Both the position numbers and the translations under genes were made by a program. The notes under the pieces are model-generated. The model was not told the origin of the DNA, searched no databases, and worked only from the letters and a program-made list of their open reading frames with translations. 64,000 bases of DNA from Streptomyces sp. NBC_00425 (GTDB taxonomy: Bacteria > Actinomycetota > Actinomycetes > Streptomycetales > Streptomycetaceae): positions 9,548,001 to 9,612,000 of the forward strand of contig NZ_CP107928.1 of the NCBI RefSeq assembly GCF_036030735.1, read 5' to 3'. This document shows, in pieces, positions 32,937 through 41,318 of the stretch (positions are counted from its first letter, which is position 1; each line of letters opens with the position of its first letter).

Positions 32937-34088
32937 GTGGACTTCGGGCTGACCGATGAGCAGGAGCTGTTGCGTGCGACGGCTCGGAAGTTCGTCGCCG
33001 ACGTGTGCCCGGCCGAGAAGGCCAAGCAGTGGGACGAGGAGGGCGTCCTACCGCCCGAGCTGTCTCGAGGCATGGCCGAGCTGGGGTGGTTCTCGCTCCC
33101 GTTCGCCGAGGACGAAGGCGGTGACGGTGGCGGACCGCTGGAGCTCATCCTCATCGCCGAGGAGCTCGGGAGGGCCAGCTTCGACGTGGCCATGTGCTAT
33201 ATCGGGGTGCTCATCCCCGGCATCACGGTGTTCCGCTGGGGCAGCGAGGCGCAGCGCGACTTCATCCGCGCGCAGGTGATGACGGGCCGCCACCGGCTCG
33301 CCGTCGGCCTCAGCGAGCCGGACAGCGGGTCCGACGCCGCGGCGCTGCGGACCACCGCCGAGGACCACGGGGACTACTTCCTCGTCCGCGGCCAGAAGGC
33401 TTGGTGCACGGGTGGCGGCCTGCCCGACACGACCATCGCCACGTACGTGCGGACCGGGCCCCGCGAGCCCAAGCACGGCGGCATCAGCCTGCTGCTCGTC
33501 GATCCCGCGACCGAGGGCGTCGAGGTGCGCCGGACGCCGACACTGGCCCGGCACATCCTGGGCACCAACGAGGTCTTCTTCAAAGACGCCCTGGTGCCGA
33601 AGGAGAACCTCGTCGGCCCGCGTGACGAGGGCTGGAAGGTGATGCTCTCCAACATCGAGCTGGAGAAGGTGATCATCAGCGGGGGCTATCTGGGCGCCGC
33701 GCAGGCCACGCTCGACGAGATGCTCGACTACGCCCGTAACCGGCATGCCTTCGGCCGGCCGATCGGTAACTTCCAGGCTCTCGCGCACGCCATGGCCGAC
33801 CTGCAGACCGAGATCGACTCCGCCCGGCTGCTCGCCTACCGGGCGGCCTGGCAGCTCGCCCAGGGCGAGCCCTGCACACGGGAGGGGTCGATGGCGAAGC
33901 TGAAGGGCTCGGAGACGTACGTGGCGGCTGCCCGGCTCGGGATGCAGGTCTGCGCGGGGCACGGTTTCTCGACGGAGAGCGTGATGAGCTTCCGGTACCG
34001 GGAGTCGATCGTGGCCACGATCTCTGGGGGCACGAGTCAGATCCAGCGCAACGGCATAGCCCGCAGCATGGGGCTCAGGTCGTACTGA
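32937..34088 (+). CDS. Acyl-CoA dehydrogenase
   Basis: The 383-residue FAD enzyme has the family blocks VGLSEPDSGSDAAAL (FAD/substrate loop), YARNRHAFGRPIGNFQALAH and the C-terminal CAGHGFSTESVMSF-RYRE with a Glu in the usual catalytic-base position, then GGTSQIQRNGIARSMGL. It introduces an alpha,beta double bond into an acyl-CoA and passes electrons to ETF, encoded at 39389-41175. GTG at 32937 is chosen because AGGAG (32927-32931) is 5 bases upstream; a GTG at 32931 overlaps that box. Confidence 0.9.
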   Translation: MDFGLTDEQELLRATARKFVADVCPAEKAKQWDEEGVLPPELSRGMAELGWFSLPFAEDEGGDGGGPLELILIAEELGRASFDVAMCYIGVLIPGITVFRWGSEAQRDFIRAQVMTGRHRLAVGLSEPDSGSDAAALRTTAEDHGDYFLVRGQKAWCTGGGLPDTTIATYVRTGPREPKHGGISLLLVDPATEGVEVRRTPTLARHILGTNEVFFKDALVPKENLVGPRDEGWKVMLSNIELEKVIISGGYLGAAQATLDEMLDYARNRHAFGRPIGNFQALAHAMADLQTEIDSARLLAYRAAWQLAQGEPCTREGSMAKLKGSETYVAAARLGMQVCAGHGFSTESVMSFRYRESIVATISGGTSQIQRNGIARSMGLRSY

Positions 34089-34109
34089 GCTCCGCTGCCC
34101 CAACCTGGT

Positions 34110-34667
34110 TCAGGTCCTACTGGTCCCGCCGCCCCGGCCTGCCGGTTGTTCCTGCCGAGCCTCGCCGTCCTGACCGGCCAGCCACTCCTGGTGCCGTGCG
34201 AAGTGGCCCCGGTCCCGGGTCACCCAGATCCCGGAGGCCCGGGCCAGCACGGCCCGCGTCGGCAGCAGCACCATCTCGCCGGCGATGTACCAGCGCCTGC
34301 CCTCCCGCTTCTCCACCCAGGCCCGGACCTCCAGCGGCCGCTGCACCGGCACCGGCTTCACGAAGCTCACGGTCAGTTCCGCCGTCACGCTCAACACCCG
34401 GTGCAGCAGCGGAAGATGGCCGAGGCAGTCGTCCAGTACGGCCGCGGTCCAGCCGCCGTGCGCCACGTCGGGCCCGCCCTCCTGGTCTCGCGGGCAGGAC
34501 AGCTCGAACCGCGCCGACCCGTCCTCGTCGAGCCGCTCCTGCTCCACTCCCAGCCGGCAGGAACCGGCGGCGCGGCACGCCCCGCACAGGGCCACTCCGC
34601 CGGGAGTCCGGGGCGGCTCCTGGAAGTCGACCCCTGCCCAGGGCCCGGTCGGTGGCGTGGTGGACAT
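34110..34667 (-). CDS. PaaI-type hotdog-fold thioesterase
   Basis: The 185-residue protein has the hotdog motif PDVAHGGWTAAVLDDCLGHL (HGG and a catalytic Asp) and the strand pattern VTAELTVSFVKPVPVQRPLE with RRWYIAGEM. An N-terminal extension contains CGACRAAGSCRLG, possibly a metal site. It should hydrolyse stalled acyl-CoAs in the pathway. The ATG at 34665-34667 with AGGAG upstream is preferred; an in-frame ATG 22 codons earlier has none. It converges on the acyl-CoA dehydrogenase gene. Confidence 0.8.
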   Translation of the reverse strand: MSTTPPTGPWAGVDFQEPPRTPGGVALCGACRAAGSCRLGVEQERLDEDGSARFELSCPRDQEGGPDVAHGGWTAAVLDDCLGHLPLLHRVLSVTAELTVSFVKPVPVQRPLEVRAWVEKREGRRWYIAGEMVLLPTRAVLARASGIWVTRDRGHFARHQEWLAGQDGEARQEQPAGRGGGTSRT

Positions 34668-34703
34668 GGTGTGACTCCTCTTGTCGGGCCTCGGAGTGGC
34701 AGG

Positions 34704-34744
34704 CATGGGGTCCAGACATGGGGGTCCAGACATGGGGGCTCAGA
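34704..34744. repeat. Three tandem 13-14 bp repeats between genes
   Basis: Copies CATGGGGTCCAGA, CATGGGGGTCCAGA and CATGGGGGCTCAGA lie in the 102-base gap between the thioesterase start and the LLM oxidoreductase stop. The units differ by one base in length, so they are not coding. Role unknown. Confidence 0.7.
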
Positions 34745-34769
34745 GATCGGGGTGTCGGAGAGCGAGGTG

Positions 34770-35744
34770 TCAGACATCGGCGAGCAGCGGGCGCAGCTTC
34801 CCGGCGATGAGCTGAACCTGCCGGGCCACCATGTCCTCGGGCATCCCGGCCAGCGAGGCCCACAGGAACACGCCCTCCACCGGCAACCCTGCCACGTACG
34901 CCTTGACGGCGTCGGCGACGTCCTGCGGGGTGCCGTACAGGAACTGACCGACACCGGTCGCGCTGAGCCCCGTCTGCCGCCACTTCTCGGGGTCGATGGG
35001 GCCAGGGAGCGGCTGGTCGGTGCCCTCCACCATGTACCGGCGGTAGCTGTCCCACTGGTAGGCCAGATGCTGGCGCACCACCGGCCAGTCGCCGTCGGGG
35101 TCCTCGGTGACGAACGTGGTGAACGAGCCCTGCATACGGCCCGCCGCCACGTCGTACCCGCTCTCGGCGAGCCCTTCCCGGTACGGCGTCAGCAGGGCCG
35201 GGTTGAGCGACAGCAGCCCCGTGCCGAGCCGGCCGGCCCGGCGGGCGCCCTGAGGGCCCTGGTAGCCGAGCCAGATCGGGAGCGGATCCTGGAGCGGGCC
35301 CGGGGTGACCAGGGATTCGGCCCACAGGCCGCGGATCTCCCGTACCCGCTGATCGGTGGTGGTGTAGCGCTTGGCGAGATCGGCGTCGTACAGCCGGTAC
35401 TCGGGCACCCGGTAGCCGGTGCCGAGCCCGAGGTCCAGGCGGCCGTCGCTGATGATGTCCACGAGCGCGGCCTGTTCGGCGATCTCGGGGGCCGCGTGCA
35501 GCGGTGCGGGGATGACCGCGGTGCCCAGGCGGACCCGGCGGGTGCGGGCGGCGGCCGCGGCCGCCATGGTGAGCGGCTGGGGGAGATAGCCGTCCTCGAA
35601 GCTGTGGTGTTCGGAGAACCAGACCGAGTCGAGGCCGAGGCGGTCCGCCTCCTCGCACATCTCCAGGGCGAACCCGTACACCCGTGACCAGCTCTGCCGC
35701 CATGGCGGCGGGTTGCGCAGGTCGAAGTAGATGCCCACCTTCAC
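34770..35744 (-). CDS. LLM-class (luciferase-like) oxidoreductase, probably F420/FMN
   Basis: The 324-residue TIM-barrel protein reads MKVGIYFDLRNP, DSVWFSEHHSFEDGYLP, RRVRLGTAVIPAPLHAAPEI, DIISDGRLDLGLGTGYRVPE and YGTPQDVADAVKAYVAGLPV. The WFSEHHS and LGTGY segments are typical of the F420/FMN-dependent monooxygenase/dehydrogenase family. Such enzymes occur in actinobacterial steroid and terpene pathways. The stop of the upstream fusion gene (35741) overlaps its start by four bases, so they are coupled. Substrate unknown. Confidence 0.85.
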   Translation of the reverse strand: MKVGIYFDLRNPPPWRQSWSRVYGFALEMCEEADRLGLDSVWFSEHHSFEDGYLPQPLTMAAAAAARTRRVRLGTAVIPAPLHAAPEIAEQAALVDIISDGRLDLGLGTGYRVPEYRLYDADLAKRYTTTDQRVREIRGLWAESLVTPGPLQDPLPIWLGYQGPQGARRAGRLGTGLLSLNPALLTPYREGLAESGYDVAAGRMQGSFTTFVTEDPDGDWPVVRQHLAYQWDSYRRYMVEGTDQPLPGPIDPEKWRQTGLSATGVGQFLYGTPQDVADAVKAYVAGLPVEGVFLWASLAGMPEDMVARQVQLIAGKLRPLLADV

Positions 35745-38188
35745 GAGGAACCTCCTGCTGCTGTGTTGTCGGCCAGCCGGATCGTCGCGTGCGCGACGGC
35801 CACTCCGTCCCCGGGTGCCAGGAGCCGTACCGGGCGCAGTTCGAGCGCCTCGATCTCGGGGTGGTCCTCGACCATCGCCGAGATGCGCAGGACGGTCTCC
35901 TCCAGGGCCGCGAGGTCCACCCCCGGGCCCCCGGTCCTGCCGTCCAGCAGCGGGGCGGCCCGCAGCGAGCGGACCATCTCGCGGGCGTCGCGGTCGCTGA
36001 GGGGGGTGACGCGGTGGGCGACGTCCGCCATGAGGTCGGCGTAGTCCCCGGTGAGGCCGAAGGCGACCACCGGGCCGAAGACCGGGTCGGCACGGACCGT
36101 GAGGAACGCGTCGGGTCCGGGGCCCGGTTCACTCCCGTGTACGGCGATCCCGTACGAGGCGAGCAGTTCGGCGGCGACCGCCGCGGGGACCGGCCCGGGG
36201 GCACAGGCGGCGATCAGCGTGCGGGCCCGCTCGGCGTCGACTCCCGCGAGGTCGGGTACGACGCCCGCGGGGGTGCTGCGCCAGGTCTGGTAGGCCGCCG
36301 CGTGTCCGAGCGAGGTGGCAGCGGCCTCGGGGAACGTGTACGTCGGTACCACCAGGTCGCCCCTGTGCAGAAGGTCGGCGACGCCCGCACCGCCCAGGAA
36401 GCTGGCCAGCACGGGCTTGTCGGGCCGGGCCGCGGCCGCGTCGAGGATCGCCGACGCCACCTCGTCGGGCTTGTCCGCCAGCGGCGGCATGAACAGGACG
36501 ACGGCCGCGTCGATGCCGTCGTCCGCCAGAGCGGCGTCCAGCGCCTGCCGGTAGTGGGCGGCGGTGGCGGTGGGTGTCAGGTCGATCGGGTTGGAGACGT
36601 CGGCGTGGGGCGCGAGGGCCGGACGGAGCGTCTGCCGGGTGCGCTCACCGAGCGCGGGCACGCACAGGCCGCTCGCCGCGCACGCGCCGACCGTCAGAGC
36701 CGCCGGGCCGCCCGCGTTGGTGATCACGGCGACCCGGTCGCCGGGCGGGGGAGGCTGGTGGGCGAGCAGCAGGGCGACGTCGAACAGCTCTTGGAGGCTG
36801 CGGGTACGGATCACACCGGACTGGGCGAACAGCGAGCTCACGGTCGAATCGGCGTGGCCCGGATGGACCGCGACGATGGGTTTGCGCGGTGCGACCCGGC
36901 GGGCGACGCGGGCGAACCGGCGCGGATCGCCGAAGGTCTCGACGTGCAGCAGGATCACCGACGTCCCCGGGTCCTCCTCCCACCACTGGAGCAGTTCGTC
37001 GGTGGAGACGTCGACGGCGTGGCCCACCGACACGAAGCCGGAGAAGCCGAGCCGCAGCCGCCGGGCGAAGTCGAGCACCGCGAGCCCGAGCGGCCCGGAC
37101 TGGCTGGACATCGCCACCCGGCCGGGCGTCGGCAGGGCGGGCGAGAAGGTCGCGGCCAGTCGCGCCGCCGGGGTGGTGTTGACCACGCCCATGCAGTTCG
37201 GGCCCACCAGTCGCATTCCGCAGGCGCGGGCGAAACGCGCCAGCTCCAGCTCGCCGGCCCGTCCTTCGACGCCGGTCTCTCCGAAGCCCGTCGATACGAC
37301 GACCACCGCCTTGACCCCGACCTCCGCGCACTCCCTCACGACACCGGGAACGGCCTCGGCCCGTAGGGCCACCAGCGCCAGGTCCGGCGGCTCGGGCAGG
37401 TCCCGGACGCTTGCGTACGCGCGCGCCCCGGCGATCCGCTCGGCCCGCGGGTTGACGGGGAAGACGCTGCCGGCGAAGCCGCCCCGCAGCAGGTTGGCGA
37501 CGATCTCGTGACCGATCGTCAGCGGGTCGCGGTTGGCGCCGATGACGGCGACCGAGCGGGGTTCGAGCAGGGGTTTGAGCGAGCGCCGTACGGCCGTCTG
37601 CTCGCGACGCTCGGCCCGCGCCACGGCCTGGGCCTGCGGGTCGACGGCGATCTCGAAGTGGATGATCTGGCCCGGCGGACCGGCTTCCGTCCGGTAGCCG
37701 GAGCCGAGGAACACGTTGATCATCCGCGTGTTGTCGGCGAGAACGTCTGCCTCCAGCACCCGGATGCCCCGTGCTCGCGCGGCGGCGGCGATGTGCTCCA
37801 GGAGCAGCCTGCCGAACCCCTCGCTCTGGTGGTCGTCCCGGATGGTGAACGTGACCTCGGCGTGTTCCGGTTCCTCCGGGTCGCGGACGTAGCGCACCAG
37901 GCCGGCGATCTCGTCACCTGCCAGGGCGACGAGCGCCAGCTCGTTGAGGTAGTCCACGTGGGCGCCCCGCCGGATGACGTCGTCGCGGGCGCGGACCACC
38001 GGACCGAGGGAGCGGTAGGCCAGGGTGGCCCGGGACAGGGTGCCGACGAAGGCGACCAGGCGGTCGGCGTCCTCCGGCCGGATGGGCCGGACGAAGGTCG
38101 ACCGCCCCGTCCTGACGAGTCCGGGCCGTTCCAGGTCTTCGGGATATGAGGGATAGGAGGGATACGAGGGGTACGGGGGAGTGGTCAC
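35741..38188 (-). CDS. GNAT / acyl-CoA synthetase (NDP-forming) fusion with shortened ATP-grasp
   Basis: The 815-residue protein has, in order, a Tyr-Pro-Ser repeat tail (1-16), a GNAT domain (about 20-170; EGFGRLLLEHIAAAARARGI), a CoA-binding domain (about 200-320; SVAVIGANRDPLTIGHEIV), a ligase_CoA part (PNCMGVVNTTP, SSQSGPLGLAVLDFARR) and the end of an ATP-grasp domain (FGPVVAFGLTGDYADL, REMVRSLRAAPLLDG). The nucleotide-binding lobe that normally follows LLASYGIAV is missing, about 80 residues. Full-length relatives are lysine acetyltransferases (Pat-like) or ADP-forming acyl-CoA synthetases. GTG at 38186-38188 is the likely start. It may acetylate and control the CoA ligases of the cluster. 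Confidence 0.8.
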   Translation of the reverse strand: MTTPPYPSYPSYPSYPEDLERPGLVRTGRSTFVRPIRPEDADRLVAFVGTLSRATLAYRSLGPVVRARDDVIRRGAHVDYLNELALVALAGDEIAGLVRYVRDPEEPEHAEVTFTIRDDHQSEGFGRLLLEHIAAAARARGIRVLEADVLADNTRMINVFLGSGYRTEAGPPGQIIHFEIAVDPQAQAVARAERREQTAVRRSLKPLLEPRSVAVIGANRDPLTIGHEIVANLLRGGFAGSVFPVNPRAERIAGARAYASVRDLPEPPDLALVALRAEAVPGVVRECAEVGVKAVVVVSTGFGETGVEGRAGELELARFARACGMRLVGPNCMGVVNTTPAARLAATFSPALPTPGRVAMSSQSGPLGLAVLDFARRLRLGFSGFVSVGHAVDVSTDELLQWWEEDPGTSVILLHVETFGDPRRFARVARRVAPRKPIVAVHPGHADSTVSSLFAQSGVIRTRSLQELFDVALLLAHQPPPPGDRVAVITNAGGPAALTVGACAASGLCVPALGERTRQTLRPALAPHADVSNPIDLTPTATAAHYRQALDAALADDGIDAAVVLFMPPLADKPDEVASAILDAAAARPDKPVLASFLGGAGVADLLHRGDLVVPTYTFPEAAATSLGHAAAYQTWRSTPAGVVPDLAGVDAERARTLIAACAPGPVPAAVAAELLASYGIAVHGSEPGPGPDAFLTVRADPVFGPVVAFGLTGDYADLMADVAHRVTPLSDRDAREMVRSLRAAPLLDGRTGGPGVDLAALEETVLRISAMVEDHPEIEALELRPVRLLAPGDGVAVAHATIRLADNTAAGGSS
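38142..38177 (-). repeat. 9-bp repeats coding for Tyr-Pro-Ser
   Basis: Four 9-base units (GGATATGAG, GGATAGGAG, GGATACGAG, GGGTACGGG on the + strand) encode PYPSYPSYPSYPE at the N-terminus of the fusion protein. Length change here would alter only a flexible tail. Confidence 0.85.
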
Positions 38189-38211
38189 CGCAGTGGTTCC
38201 GCCGGCGCCGC

Positions 38212-39291
38212 TCAGACGGCCGCCTCCTGGGGAGTCTGCTCCGGCAGGCGGAAGAGCTCGTTGAAGGTGCCGCGGGTGACGCGCTCGCGGATGTCGTCCG
38301 GCACGCCGTCGAACAGGTCGTGGAGCGTGGACTGGGTGTGGCCGTAAGTGCCTTCCAGATGGGGGTAGTCGTCGCCCCACATCACGTTGCGGTAGCCGGT
38401 CGACTCGACGATCTCCACCGAGCTCTTGTCGTGCTGGAAGGAGGCGTACACCTGCTGCCTGATGATCTCACTGGGCAGCCGGCTCAGCTTCGGCCGGACG
38501 AACATGCCGTGCTGGCGGTAGGCCTCGTCCATCCGGTCGCCGATGGCCGGCACCCAACCCGCGCCGCCCTCCGCGATGAGGATCCTCAGGTCGGGGTGGC
38601 GGTCCAGCGCGCCGCCGGCGACCATGTGGGACACGACGCGCATGCCCGGGTAGGTGGTCTCCATGTAGTTGACGACCGCGCCGCCGGGTCCGCGGAAGAC
38701 GACGTTCTGCGCGCCGGTGCCGATGTGGAAGCCGAGCACCAGGCCCGCCCGCTCGACCGCGGTCCACAACGGCTCCCAGCGGTCCAGGGCGTATTCCTCG
38801 CCCGGTCGTGTCGAACACGGCAGGAAGACCGCCTGGAAGCCCAGTTCCGCCACCCGCTCGACCTCCGCGACCGCGTCGTTGATGTCGGCCGTCGATACGC
38901 ATGCCGTGGTGATGACGCGCTGGTTCCTGCGGAGGATCTCGTCGTGGGCCCAGTCGTTCCAGGCCCGTACCGTCTCCCGGGCGAGTTCCCGGTCGGTGAT
39001 CGACACGAGCCAGAACCCCATGGAGGGGAAGGCCAGTTGGCCCCACACGCCCTCCTGGTCGAGGTCCTTGAGCCGGACGTTCAGGTCCCAGGCGCCCGGC
39101 GGACGCATCGCGTCCATGAAGTCGCCGAGCTGGCGGTCGATGCGCTCGCCGTCGATGTAGAGCATCTCGTACTTCTCGCCGCGCTCACTGCGCGGCGCCC
39201 GTGCGCCCAGCCGGGCGGACAACCGCGCGGTCCACACGTCGGCGGGCTCCATCACGTGGGAGTCCCCGGAGTTGACCCAGATCTTCGTCAT
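38212..39291 (-). CDS. Amidohydrolase-2 (ACMSD-like) family protein
   Basis: The 359-residue TIM-barrel metalloprotein has the metal-site variant SGDSHVMEP near the N-terminus, His in LVLGFHIGTG, His in RVVSHMVAGGALDRHPDLRI and Asp in NVMWGDDYPHLEGTYG. The family covers decarboxylases and hydrolases of aromatic or ring-derived acids, and such genes accompany actinobacterial steroid/terpene catabolism. AAGGAG before the ATG at 39289-39291 sets the start. It heads a leftward operon that continues into the fusion protein, LLM and thioesterase genes. Reaction unknown. Confidence 0.85.
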   Translation of the reverse strand: MTKIWVNSGDSHVMEPADVWTARLSARLGARAPRSERGEKYEMLYIDGERIDRQLGDFMDAMRPPGAWDLNVRLKDLDQEGVWGQLAFPSMGFWLVSITDRELARETVRAWNDWAHDEILRRNQRVITTACVSTADINDAVAEVERVAELGFQAVFLPCSTRPGEEYALDRWEPLWTAVERAGLVLGFHIGTGAQNVVFRGPGGAVVNYMETTYPGMRVVSHMVAGGALDRHPDLRILIAEGGAGWVPAIGDRMDEAYRQHGMFVRPKLSRLPSEIIRQQVYASFQHDKSSVEIVESTGYRNVMWGDDYPHLEGTYGHTQSTLHDLFDGVPDDIRERVTRGTFNELFRLPEQTPQEAAV

Positions 39292-39336
39292 GACACTCCT
39301 TCGGGTCAAGGCTGCACGCATCAATGGATGCAATCA

Positions 39337-39350
39337 GTTAGCGATTTTAG
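39337..39350. promoter_or_regulatory. Operator-like site upstream of the amidohydrolase operon
   Basis: GTTAGCGATTTTAG matches GTTAGCTATTTAG of the dyad at 55027-55051 with one substitution and one extra T. It lies 46 bases upstream of the amidohydrolase start in a short AT-rich island. Confidence 0.5.
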
Positions 39351-39388
39351 TTGTTTGGCTGGCTGAAGGGAAGGCCGGGCCGTGAAGA

Positions 39389-40351
39389 TCAGCTCCGGCG
39401 CCGCTCGATCTCGTCCACCAGCTGCGGCAGCACCGCGAACAGGTCCCCGACCACGCCGTGGTCGGCGAGCTCGAAGATCGGTGCGTCGGCGTCCTTGTTG
39501 ACGGCGACGATGGTCTTGGACGTCTGCATGCCCGCCCGGTGCTGGATCGCGCCGGAGATGCCGGCGGCGAGGTAGAGCTGTGGGGAGACCTGGGTGCCTG
39601 TCTGGCCGACCTGGTGGCTGTGCGGGTACCAGCCCGCGTCCACGGCCGCGCGGGACGCCCCGACGGCCGCACCGAGCGCGTCCGCGACCCGTTCGATGAG
39701 GGCGAAGTTCTCGGCGCCGTTCACCCCGCGACCGCCGGAGACCACGATGTCGGCCTCGGTCAGCTCGGGCCGGTCGCCGCGCTCCCGCGGTGTGCGGGAC
39801 AGGACCCGGACGGCCTGCGAGGGCGGGCCGAAGGTGACGTCCTGCTTCTCGACGAGGGGTTCGGCGGGGGCGGCCTCGGGGGCGGTGGCGTTCGGCTTGA
39901 CCGTGATCACCGGCACGCCCTGGGTGACGCGTGCGGTGACCTGGTACGTCGCGGCGAACGCCGACTGCTCGGTGACCGGCCCCTCGGGTCCCGCGGTGAC
40001 ATCGACGGCATCGGTGATGAGTCCGGAGCCGAGCCGTAGCGCGACCCTCGCGGCGATCTCCTTGCCGTCCGGCCCGGACGGCACCAGGACCGCGGCCGGG
40101 CCGGTGCGCTCGGCGAGCTGTGTGAGGGCGTCCACGGCCGGGGTGACGAGGTACTCGTCGACCTCGGGGGCGTCCACGACATGGATCTTCTGGGCGCCGT
40201 ACCGGCCGAGAACCTCGGTCGCGCGGTCCGCGCCCGGCCCCAGGAAGACGGCCGAGGGTTCGCCCAAGCGGCGGGCCAGGGTGAGCAGTTCGAGGGTCGG
40301 CTTGCGTACGGCGCCGTCGACGTGGTCGACGAGGACGAGGATCTCGGCCAC
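39389..40351 (-). CDS. etfA: Electron transfer flavoprotein alpha subunit
   Basis: The 320-residue protein carries the ETF-alpha FAD-binding signature near the C-terminus: [40 protein letters not shown] and [20 protein letters not shown], then [15 protein letters not shown]. It forms a heterodimer with EtfB and takes electrons from acyl-CoA dehydrogenases to ETF:quinone oxidoreductase. It follows etfB by 44 bases on the same strand. A dedicated ETF within the cluster suits the six dehydrogenases here. Confidence 0.96.
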   Translation of the reverse strand: MAEILVLVDHVDGAVRKPTLELLTLARRLGEPSAVFLGPGADRATEVLGRYGAQKIHVVDAPEVDEYLVTPAVDALTQLAERTGPAAVLVPSGPDGKEIAARVALRLGSGLITDAVDVTAGPEGPVTEQSAFAATYQVTARVTQGVPVITVKPNATAPEAAPAEPLVEKQDVTFGPPSQAVRVLSRTPRERGDRPELTEADIVVSGGRGVNGAENFALIERVADALGAAVGASRAAVDAGWYPHSHQVGQTGTQVSPQLYLAAGISGAIQHRAGMQTSKTIVAVNKDADAPIFELADHGVVGDLFAVLPQLVDEIERRRS

Positions 40352-40395
40352 GGTGATGCAACTCCTTCAGGCAGGTTGTCAGGGCGGGGGCGCGG

Positions 40396-41175
40396 TCAGA
40401 TGAACTTCTTGGTCGTGAGGAACGCGGCGAGTGCGATGCCGCCCGTCCCCTCGTCGGCGACGATCTCGCCCTTGGTGCGCGGCGGGCGTCGGGTCGCGGT
40501 GTCCACGGCCGACCGCGCTCCGGCCGGGCCGACCTGTGCGGCCTCGATGCCGAGGTCGGCGAGGCCGAAGGTCTCCAGCGGCTTCTTCTTCGCGGCCATG
40601 ATCCCCTTGAAGGAGGGGTAGCGGGCGTCCCCGGAGCGGTCGGTCACCGAGACGACGGCCGGCAGGGCGCCCTGGATCCGTACGGTCGCGCTGTCTCCCT
40701 CGCGGTGCCCGGTGACGGTTCCGTCCTCGATCGCCAGGTCTTCGAGGTGGGTGACGGCCGGGACGCCGAGCCGCTCGGCCAGCAGCGCGGGCAGCACGCC
40801 CATAGTGCCGTCCGTCGAGGCCATCCCGCACAGCACGAGATCAAAGCCGTGCCGCTCGATCGCCCTGGCCAGCACCAGTGACGTACCGAACGCGTCGCTG
40901 CCCTCGATGTCCTCGTCGCTGACATGGATCGCCGCGTCACCGCCCATGGCCAGGGCCTTGCGCAGGGCGTCACGCGCATTGTCGGGTCCGACGGTGAGAT
41001 AGCTGATCTCGGCGTCGGCGTCCGACTCGGCCAGGCGCAGCGCCTGCTCGACGGCGTACTCGTCGAGTTCGGACAGCAGCGAGTCGACCGACGCCCGATC
41101 GGTGGTGCCGTCCTCGGTGAAGGTGCGGTCCGCCGTGGCGTCGGGCACGTGCTTCACGCAGACAACGATCTTCAC
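40396..41175 (-). CDS. etfB: Electron transfer flavoprotein beta subunit
   Basis: The 259-residue protein reads MKIVVCVKHVPDATADRTF, DEYAVEQALRLAE, LVLCGMASTDGTMGVLPALL and RYPSFKGIMAAKKKPLETF, the ETF-beta pattern including the loop that contacts dehydrogenases. It binds AMP and docks the electron donors. It is the first gene of a leftward etfBA operon, with a GTTAAC-centred palindrome in the divergent gap upstream. Confidence 0.96.
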   Translation of the reverse strand: MKIVVCVKHVPDATADRTFTEDGTTDRASVDSLLSELDEYAVEQALRLAESDADAEISYLTVGPDNARDALRKALAMGGDAAIHVSDEDIEGSDAFGTSLVLARAIERHGFDLVLCGMASTDGTMGVLPALLAERLGVPAVTHLEDLAIEDGTVTGHREGDSATVRIQGALPAVVSVTDRSGDARYPSFKGIMAAKKKPLETFGLADLGIEAAQVGPAGARSAVDTATRRPPRTKGEIVADEGTGGIALAAFLTTKKFI

Positions 41176-41204
41176 GACAGCCCCCTATGGTTGAATGAGT
41201 TCTA

Positions 41205-41216
41205 ATAGTTAACTAT
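41205..41216. promoter_or_regulatory. Perfect palindrome between etfBA and the ligase operon
   Basis: ATAGTTAACTAT is a perfect 12-bp palindrome in the 143-base divergent gap, embedded in TCTAATAG-TTAACTATAT. It resembles the AATAG-GTTAG-CTATT dyad at 55027-55051 and could control both directions. Confidence 0.6.
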
Positions 41217-41318
41217 ATGGATCGGCGGAGCGCGAGCCCCGCGCCCCAATCCGTCGAATTGGTTGACTGATTGCGCTGATAGCTGGAAGATCTGGGCACT
41301 GAGCCGCGAGGAGGCGCC

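Noticed and set aside
34117..36204. A long leftward open frame (695 codons) overlapping the thioesterase, LLM and fusion genes
   Set aside because: Its translation is Arg/Pro/Gly-rich with no family motif; the true genes lie in other frames with normal codon bias. It is a GC-rich shadow frame.
35684..37366. A long rightward open frame (560 codons) opposite the GNAT/ligase fusion
   Set aside because: It is antisense to a gene with clear domains, and its composition is that of a complementary-strand shadow.
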